From the NCBI GenBank assembly GCA_011526565.1, contig WYBL01000115.1, positions 1 to 57,339 on the forward strand: DNA of 57,339 nt. Reading direction: 5' to 3'. The translations under genes and the position numbers were made by a program. This document shows positions 52,201 through 57,339 of this stretch, in pieces. The DNA comes from Acidobacteriota bacterium. GTDB taxonomy: Bacteria > Acidobacteriota > Vicinamibacteria > Fen-336. How positions within the stretch are numbered: position 1 is the first letter of the stretch; each line of letters opens with the position of its first letter. The notes beneath the pieces were generated by a model. The model was not told the origin of the DNA and ran no database searches. It saw nothing but the letters and a program-made list of their open reading frames with translations.

Positions 52201-55200
52201 ACGCCGACGATGCCGTGATCCAGGGCTTCACGATCAGTGCACAAAGGGCTGGATTCACTACCGACGCAATTCGCCTTGAATCCGCGCGATCGATTGTGCG
52301 GGATGTTGCCGTCCGCGATTCCGACTCGGGAGTGGTCGTTCAACGCTACGCCTTTGGGGCGAGCCCGGTAGCGATCACGCTGTCCCGAGTAGTGATCGAG
52401 AACAACTCGCGAGGTATTTACCTCGAAGGCAACGGAACGACCGTTGAGCACGCAACCATCGTGTCGAACGGCGAGGGCCTGGTTGCGCTCGAGGCGAACT
52501 CGATGGCTCGCAACCTCGTTGTCGTCGGGAATGGTCAGGGGATTTCGAATGCCGCGAGCGTCCTCCTCAGTTCCAGCAACGTGTTTGGGAATACACGCGA
52601 CTATTCGACGGGCAGCCAGACGGGTGTTCGCGGGAACATCTCGGCAGATCCGCGGTTCGTCGGAGCCGGCGACTATCGCTTGTCGCCCGGATCGCCGTCG
52701 ATCGACACCGGCGCGGATACGGGCCAGCCGTTCGCGGGGTCCGCGCCTGATCAGGGCGCCTTCGAGCAGGGGGCCGTCGGCACCGTCCAGGTGTCGAGCG
52801 ACCAGGCGGCCGCCACCTTCCGCCTCGTCGGCCCGGACGCCGTTCGCCAGGGAGCGGGTGCGTCCTGGAGCGAAGCCGCGCTGCCGTCCGGCTTCTACGT
52901 CGTCGAGTTCGCTCGCCTCGAGGGGCTCCAGACGCCCGCGCATCGCGCCTTCTACCTGGGGGCGGGTCAAACCGTCAGCATCGATGCGCCCTATGGCCCC
53001 GACAGCGAGCCTCCCGTCGCCGAAGTCGAAGTTGCGGGCGGACGGGCAGCGACGCGGACGAGAGAGGTTGACGTCCTGATTCGAGCCAGGGACGACCTCT
53101 CGGACATCCGGACTGGGACCCTCGAGTTGAGCCACGACGGGCTTAACTGGGATTCCCCGGTTCCGTTCACCACCCGGGCATCGTGGCTCCTCGAAGACGG
53201 GGAGCCTGGCTCGCGGACGGTGTTCGTGCGCGTCACAGACGCAGCCGGCAACTCGATCGTCACCTATGACGATGTGCTTCTCAGGCCGGACGCGGTGCCG
53301 CTGGCGGTGCCGGACGACTACGGAACGATCGCGGAGGCGCTGGCGGCGGCGGTTTCAGGCGACACCGTCTGGGTCGCGCCGGGCGACTACCAGGAAGCCG
53401 ACACGCTCGAGGTCCCCGCGGGCGTGCGCCTGCAGGGTTCAGGGCCGACGGCCACACGCATCAACTATCCACGGAACGGCGGACCGTCGCTGCGCCTTCA
53501 GGCGGGTGCCGAGGTCGATGGCCTGAGCACGCCCTGGGTGTCCTTCACGCCCGGCCGGGCGTTGTTGACGAACTCGATTGTGACCTACGGTCTCGCCATC
53601 GAAAGCGGGCACCACCCCGTGCTGCGCAACAACGTTTTCCGAGGGATGGGCGCCTCCATCACAGGCTACGAGGCGCACCGCATCACGTTCGAGAACAACG
53701 TGTTCTGGGGGATCGAGTACAGGCCGATCGCCGTCAACACGTCGACGCCGTTGCAGATCGAGATCCGAAACAACGTGTTCCTCGCGAACGCCGCCGGCAT
53801 CTGGAACGACGTGCCGGGACCACGGTTCGAGCTGGGCCACAACGTGTTCTGGGGCAACTCCGGGGGAAACCTGCACGGGGATCTCGACTACGGCCCCGGT
53901 GATCGCACTGTCGATCCGATGCTGATCGATCCCGCGAACGGGCTTTTCCTTCCGGGTCCGGACGCGCCGCTAGTCGACAAGGGCGACCCCCAGTCTCGGT
54001 TCGACGATCTCGACGGAAGCCGCAACGACATCGGCATCGGAGGCGGGCGCGGGCGGAATTCGCCACCGGTCGCTCGGCTGTCGGCGGACCCGCCGACGGT
54101 GTCGCTCGGGGGCGCGGTGCTCCTCGACGCCAGCGGCACCAGTGATGCCGAATCGCTCTCCGACGCCCTGGAGTACCGATGGGACCTGGATGGCGACGGG
54201 ACGTGGGACAGTCCGTTCGAGCGCGGCCGCTCACTGGAGCGAGCCGTGTTCGACTCGCTGGGCACCTACACGGTCCGCGTCCAGGTCCGGGATGAGGGTG
54301 GCTTCGTCGGGGAGGCCAACTCGGCCGTGGTCGCCACCAATCGCCTCCCCGAACGCCCCTCCCAGCCGTTGCCCGCCGACGGGACGCAGGTGCCCGGCCC
54401 GAGCGTGCAGTTCGCGTGGCAGAGCTTCGATCCTGACTACGGTGACCGTGTCACCTTCGACCTCTACCTCGGGCGGGGTGACGTCAGGACCCGGATCGCC
54501 CAGGACCTCGAAGCCTCGGAGTTCGAGGCTCAGGTCGAAGCGGGCGTCGCCTACACGTGGCAGGTCGTCGCGCGAGACCAGTCGGGCGCGGAAGCGATGG
54601 GTCCTGTCTGGGCGTTCACCGTAGCGACCGACCCACGGTCTGTGGTGACGGTCCGTCCCGCATCCGTTCGAGAGCTGGACGCCGGATCGACGACGCTTCG
54701 CTTCGCCGTCGACCTCGACAAGCCTGCTGCCGAGCCAGTGATCCTCAACTTCAGCACGGCCGGCCTCTCGGCACTGGCTGGAGTGGATTTCGAGGCTCGG
54801 TCCGACTCCTTGGAGATGGCGCCCGGCGTCACCGCGGCCAGCATCGACATCACGGTTCTCGGAGACGTTGACGAGGAAGGTGACGAGACGCTCGCCGTCC
54901 TGATCGCCTCCGTGTCCGGCGCCCGCCTCGCTGCCGACTTCGTGACCGGCACCATCCTCGACGACGACGGAATGGACGACGACTGGTCATCCCACCAGGG
55001 AAGCTCGAGCCGGTCGGGAGCTACGGCTGGAGTTGGTCCGAGGAGCCCTGACTCGCGCTGGTCGCTTGACACACCCAGTGGCGCACCACCCGTGATCCGA
55101 CGCGACGGAACGATCTTGTCCCTGGGCAGCGATCGCCTGCTCCGCTCCGTCGATTCCTCCGGACGAGTCACGGCCACGGCCGGGCCATTCCCTGGCACCT

Positions 55201-57339
55201 TCAGCGCATCTCCATCCGTTGGACCCGATGGGAGTGTGTACTTCGTGGGCAGGACTTCCAGCGGCACGCGACACGAACTGTACGCTGTGGGCCCCGACGG
55301 GAGCCAGCGCTGGTCGACGGATCTCTACACGTTCCCCGGAGACGGGCTCGCCGTTGGCCAAGGAATGATCCTGGTCGCGGAGCCGTATCAGCCGTACACC
55401 TTGTCGCGCGCAAGTACGCTGGCATTCGACGTCATTGACGGGTCCATCCGCTGGTCTCAGATTGAGGGCTTCAAAGTGGCGGTTGCGCCCGCCGTCAGCG
55501 GATCGACGGTCTACGTCGCGGGCAGAACTTCACCGTATGCAGGCGTCTCGCTGCGGGCGCGCGATGTCGAGACCGGCTCACTAATGTGGGAGGTGCCGGC
55601 TGAGATCCTCAGCGGGGCGTTCAATTTCACGGCACCGTCAGTGGCCACTGATGGCACCGTCTACTTGGTCACCGGTCTGGACCTAGTAGCCGTGACCCCC
55701 GAGGGCGAGATCCTGTGGCAGACCCGCCTATGGGAAAGCGCGGGGGCCAGCCCGGCCTACAGCTCTCCAGCGATTGCGGAAACAGCCCATGGTCGAACCA
55801 TCTACGTCGCACGCGGCGGCTACACCGACCCGCCAACCAATCCGGCGCTGCTGGCCTATTCCGAGGTGGGCCAGCCCCTATGGACGACGATCCTCGCGAG
55901 CGACACATGCGACCGACATGCGCCCGTAGTCGCCGTCGACGCCGAGGGTGTCGCCTACCCCACCTATGCTGGCACCTGCACGAGTGGTCCCTACACGAGT
56001 GGTCCCTACGTCTTTGCAGTCGACCCCTCCGGAACGATTCTGTGGACGCGTGACGCATCGAGGGCGAAGCCCGGCGCTTTGAGTGCGAGTGGTGTGTTGT
56101 ACGTGAACCTCGACGGCAAGCTTGAGGCGATCGGGCGCCCGTTGCCCTCCATGGCCGCCAGCGCCGCGCCGACTCTCGAGAGTGACCGAGAGCTTCGGGT
56201 CGCGGTGCGCTTGTCGGAGGCCGCTCAGGTTACTTCCAAGGTCGACTGGGCCACCACCGCCGGCACGGCCCTCGCCGGGGGCGACTATGTCGAGACCTCG
56301 GGCACGCTCGTGTTCCTCCCCGGGGAACGCGAGAAGGAAGTGGTGATTGCACTCGTGGACGACTCCCGGGCCGAAGACACGGAGTCGTTCGCCATCGGGT
56401 TCACGAACCCCACCGGATCGACGCTGGAAGCCGCGACGCTACCGCTGACCATCGAGGACGACGACCCGCAGCCCGAGATGTCGATTGCCGACGCGCAGGC
56501 GATGGAAGGTTCCGAGCTGGAACTGAACGTGTCGCTGGGCGCCGCAAGTGGACAAGCGATCAGCGTACAAGTCACCGTCATTCCTGGGTCGGCGACGGAG
56601 GGGGGCGACTACCAGGCGCTTGCGCCGCTCGTGCTCGATTTCGAGCCGGGATCGACCGCGAAGGCCGTCAAGATTCCGCTCCTGCAGGACGCCATCGACG
56701 AAACCGACGAGACGCTTCGTGTCCAGCTGGCTTCTCCGACGAATGCGTCGATCTCGCGGGAGGAGGCCACCGGCACGATCATCGACGACGACCCTCAGCC
56801 GTCTGTGGAGGCTCGTGATGCCTCCGCCCGGGAGGGGGACAGCGGAACGAGCGAGGTTCCTGTCGTCGTGAGCCTCACTCAAGCTAGCGGCCGCGAGGTG
56901 CAGGTCACTGTAGAGACGCAGGACCGAAGTGCAATCGCGGGAATCGACTACGTGGCGCTACCACCGACGGTGGTGTCATTCCCTGCCGGCCAGACGACTC
57001 GGACGGTTCGGGTTCTCGTTCTGGGTGACCTCGAGGCCGAGGGCAACGAGGCATTCGCGATCCGGCTCTCGTCGCCCGTGTACGGGGACGTCGTCGACGC
57101 CGAGGCCCTGGTGACCGTCGTGGATGACGAGGGGCCGGGAGTTCTGGGGCCTCCGTCAGCGCTTCCGGGTCAGATGGTGGTTGCCCAGATTTTCAATGGT
57201 CCTGGGAATGCACTGGACTGGGTGGCGCTGTTGCCTGCGGGAGGAGCGGACAACGCGCACGGTGGTGTGTGGGTTTACCTGAACTGCACGAAGACGGCGC
57301 CGTCGAGCGGGACGAGTTCTGCGACGTGCCCGTTCACGA
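49248..57339 (+). CDS. Giant secreted multidomain protein: lipase-like hydrolase, beta-helices, PQQ propeller, Calx-beta repeats (partial)
   Basis: I translated one uninterrupted frame from ATG 49248 to the window end: at least 2697 codons, no stop, so the C-terminus is missing. Signal peptide residues 1-22. Residues 45-285: alpha/beta hydrolase with LVHGW (His55), nucleophile AHSMGG (Ser124), ITLGTPHRG, acid DGIVP (Asp248) and His272 or His277. ASH/choice-of-anchor-like domain 414-505; Fn3/Ig-like 510-905; right-handed beta-helix 907-1180; Ig-like 1252-1348; second beta-helix 1350-1602 with repeated NNVF; PKD 1605-1698; Fn3-like to 1796; Calx-beta 1799-1909; PQQ-like propeller 1919-2300; three Calx-beta 2303-2630 ending in EDDDP/DDDPQ-type motifs. 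GAGGAGG fixes the start. Likely the effector of the upstream sigma/CHAT genes. Confidence 0.88.
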   Translation, partial: MRFSLRPLVGALALLAGSWQAAGQCAPEGVGPFLRTLRHNGERQDLSRAALFLVHGWQPDNQPAYGTWFDLLARLQAEGLLARYQPIEVTYVSNRVSVERLSVELAEKILLEARQRDVVIVAHSMGGLVARAALAKVRSQDRQAEERVRAIITLGTPHRGTPWANSQGPSLEGVLLEAFYFGKRTWQGLRRLRSECPNRSDLRVDQGWGEESPNQWLSALNVDSLVDGRLVLHASGWYPEDSSWFDSDGIVPAASALFGEGGSSRGRYSRKHLRIFHTALTDQLVAEVAQDLRLIPTLGGSADPIDGWPGTEAAVPWYVGGESPHQVRLAKLVEIGSGREFARSDGPFALGQVADLAFLVPTSDTRLKISVEVGGGAFCDSDPDTRSTGPPLIPGYCTLESNEILVRVSSAPRLEPAAPDFGLLAAGTARDRLLHLTNDGPAPIAGSVAVAAPFSLINGSAITIPSTETRMVAVRFAPTASGQYARALTFNGVKVGTLTGQATATPPPSGGWPGKPVGLTVTPGGSTPVNEFRIDWTNPSHAVALSKVWVKLGAPPASPGDGTAYELPAFKPLTLRAQVAGGQDVHVWLQDALGKVSHVNRATGRMLWDDSPGCPPIAAPTLSLPATDLDGDYALNWNALANASAYEIQESLDTSFAVVRGFGTRSPGLPFYDRTPDRYSYRVRGTSACGSGPWSSPATIEVQANYGPLEPSSFSPAADATGISRDVTLSWQGGHGGGEAVRFDVYVCRGFGVDCNALASASQSGTTYRLSGLGFGEDVTWKVVARDPSGDSATSPILHFRTEVDGGPPTGSISINDGAATTSSRIVSLSLAASDSGSGVAYMRFSHDAQNWTPWEFFADRSRWLLEQGGGAEGRTFRVYAQFRDASGNSSTPVSDTIELVPAAPGTVHLNGTRYDSVRAALRAAQPGDTVFLGEGTFDVGADTEPPRFASEVTGWVLKPGVTLSGAGPDRTFVTSTRVALAIIDADDAVIQGFTISAQRAGFTTDAIRLESARSIVRDVAVRDSDSGVVVQRYAFGASPVAITLSRVVIENNSRGIYLEGNGTTVEHATIVSNGEGLVALEANSMARNLVVVGNGQGISNAASVLLSSSNVFGNTRDYSTGSQTGVRGNISADPRFVGAGDYRLSPGSPSIDTGADTGQPFAGSAPDQGAFEQGAVGTVQVSSDQAAATFRLVGPDAVRQGAGASWSEAALPSGFYVVEFARLEGLQTPAHRAFYLGAGQTVSIDAPYGPDSEPPVAEVEVAGGRAATRTREVDVLIRARDDLSDIRTGTLELSHDGLNWDSPVPFTTRASWLLEDGEPGSRTVFVRVTDAAGNSIVTYDDVLLRPDAVPLAVPDDYGTIAEALAAAVSGDTVWVAPGDYQEADTLEVPAGVRLQGSGPTATRINYPRNGGPSLRLQAGAEVDGLSTPWVSFTPGRALLTNSIVTYGLAIESGHHPVLRNNVFRGMGASITGYEAHRITFENNVFWGIEYRPIAVNTSTPLQIEIRNNVFLANAAGIWNDVPGPRFELGHNVFWGNSGGNLHGDLDYGPGDRTVDPMLIDPANGLFLPGPDAPLVDKGDPQSRFDDLDGSRNDIGIGGGRGRNSPPVARLSADPPTVSLGGAVLLDASGTSDAESLSDALEYRWDLDGDGTWDSPFERGRSLERAVFDSLGTYTVRVQVRDEGGFVGEANSAVVATNRLPERPSQPLPADGTQVPGPSVQFAWQSFDPDYGDRVTFDLYLGRGDVRTRIAQDLEASEFEAQVEAGVAYTWQVVARDQSGAEAMGPVWAFTVATDPRSVVTVRPASVRELDAGSTTLRFAVDLDKPAAEPVILNFSTAGLSALAGVDFEARSDSLEMAPGVTAASIDITVLGDVDEEGDETLAVLIASVSGARLAADFVTGTILDDDGMDDDWSSHQGSSSRSGATAGVGPRSPDSRWSLDTPSGAPPVIRRDGTILSLGSDRLLRSVDSSGRVTATAGPFPGTFSASPSVGPDGSVYFVGRTSSGTRHELYAVGPDGSQRWSTDLYTFPGDGLAVGQGMILVAEPYQPYTLSRASTLAFDVIDGSIRWSQIEGFKVAVAPAVSGSTVYVAGRTSPYAGVSLRARDVETGSLMWEVPAEILSGAFNFTAPSVATDGTVYLVTGLDLVAVTPEGEILWQTRLWESAGASPAYSSPAIAETAHGRTIYVARGGYTDPPTNPALLAYSEVGQPLWTTILASDTCDRHAPVVAVDAEGVAYPTYAGTCTSGPYTSGPYVFAVDPSGTILWTRDASRAKPGALSASGVLYVNLDGKLEAIGRPLPSMAASAAPTLESDRELRVAVRLSEAAQVTSKVDWATTAGTALAGGDYVETSGTLVFLPGEREKEVVIALVDDSRAEDTESFAIGFTNPTGSTLEAATLPLTIEDDDPQPEMSIADAQAMEGSELELNVSLGAASGQAISVQVTVIPGSATEGGDYQALAPLVLDFEPGSTAKAVKIPLLQDAIDETDETLRVQLASPTNASISREEATGTIIDDDPQPSVEARDASAREGDSGTSEVPVVVSLTQASGREVQVTVETQDRSAIAGIDYVALPPTVVSFPAGQTTRTVRVLVLGDLEAEGNEAFAIRLSSPVYGDVVDAEALVTVVDDEGPGVLGPPSALPGQMVVAQIFNGPGNALDWVALLPAGGADNAHGGVWVYLNCTKTAPSSGTSSATCPFT
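55980..56009 (+). repeat. 15-bp tandem duplication in the giant gene
   Basis: ACGAGTGGTCCCTAC occurs twice head to tail and encodes TSGPY twice in the propeller region. The unit is a multiple of three, so the frame is kept. Both copies are identical, which suggests a recent slippage event. Confidence 0.85.

Noticed and set aside
49192..57339. Possibility that the giant gene is several genes or broken by frameshift
   Set aside because: I checked the reading frame at several points through to 57339 and it stays open, with domain boundaries in register.
45099..57339. Integrated phage, transposon or IS element behind the composition shift
   Set aside because: No integrase, transposase, terminal inverted repeats or tRNA target duplicate was seen at the edges.

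Overview
The window is a very GC-rich bacterial chromosome segment of about 57.3 kb. It holds tightly packed genes, GTG and TTG starts are common, and no stretch longer than about 200 bases lacks a gene or RNA. The block tRNA-Ser / SRP RNA / dnaX / ybaB / recR, the Myxococcus-like MglB-MglA pair, a PilT-type ATPase, eukaryotic-type Ser/Thr kinase, amidohydrolase/TolB-propeller proteins and the sigma/CHAT/giant-exoprotein cluster together suggest Acidobacteriota (Thermoanaerobaculia-like). Myxococcota or a neighbouring phylum is the main alternative. This placement is inference from gene content; no 16S rRNA is present.

Region 1 (1-4.3 kb) is housekeeping and polarity: tRNA-Ser(GGA), SRP RNA, the replication/recombination genes dnaX-ybaB-recR, then mglB-mglA from their own promoter, then tRNA-Asn(GTT) with a near-consensus promoter. 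Region 2 (4.3-12.9 kb) carries a DUF502 membrane protein with an L-2-hydroxyglutarate-oxidase-like flavoprotein, a Ser/Thr kinase with TPR tail, a YtcJ-like amidohydrolase, tRNA-Glu(CTC) with promoter and terminator, a small HTH regulator, a NYN-LOTUS RNA-processing-type protein and an exported RidA protein. Region 3 (12.9-28.4 kb) has a TetR-controlled tripartite RND efflux operon, a VapBC toxin-antitoxin pair, a propeller-amidohydrolase fusion, a DinB protein and a second RND pump with its own adaptor but no outer-membrane partner. Region 4 (28.4-33.2 kb) has NAD synthetase, a PilZ protein and alpha-glucan phosphorylase. Region 5 (33.2-40.4 kb, minus strand) runs sulfatase-like lipoprotein, phosphoglycolate phosphatase, GAF/HD-GYP protein, a small basic protein, PilT and a zinc-ribbon/receiver-like protein. 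Surface and twitching-motility control recur here (PilT, PilZ, HD-GYP, MglAB). Region 6 (40.5-45.1 kb) holds two membrane glycosyltransferase-type proteins and a GT4 glycosyltransferase.

Region 7 (45.1-57.3 kb) looks accessory. Its codon use is visibly less GC-extreme, and it encodes an ECF-like sigma factor, a membrane-anchored putative anti-sigma protein without cysteines, a signal-peptide-bearing TPR-CHAT caspase-like protease and a giant exoprotein of at least 2697 codons that is still open at the window end. The giant protein joins a lipase-like alpha/beta hydrolase to an ASH-type domain, Fn3/Ig-like domains, two right-handed beta-helices, a PKD domain, a PQQ-like propeller and at least four Calx-beta repeats. 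Stop/start overlap and short spacing make the four genes one likely transcription unit. I propose it as a regulated, protease-linked surface or secreted effector module, and it is the best candidate for an undescribed system in this window.
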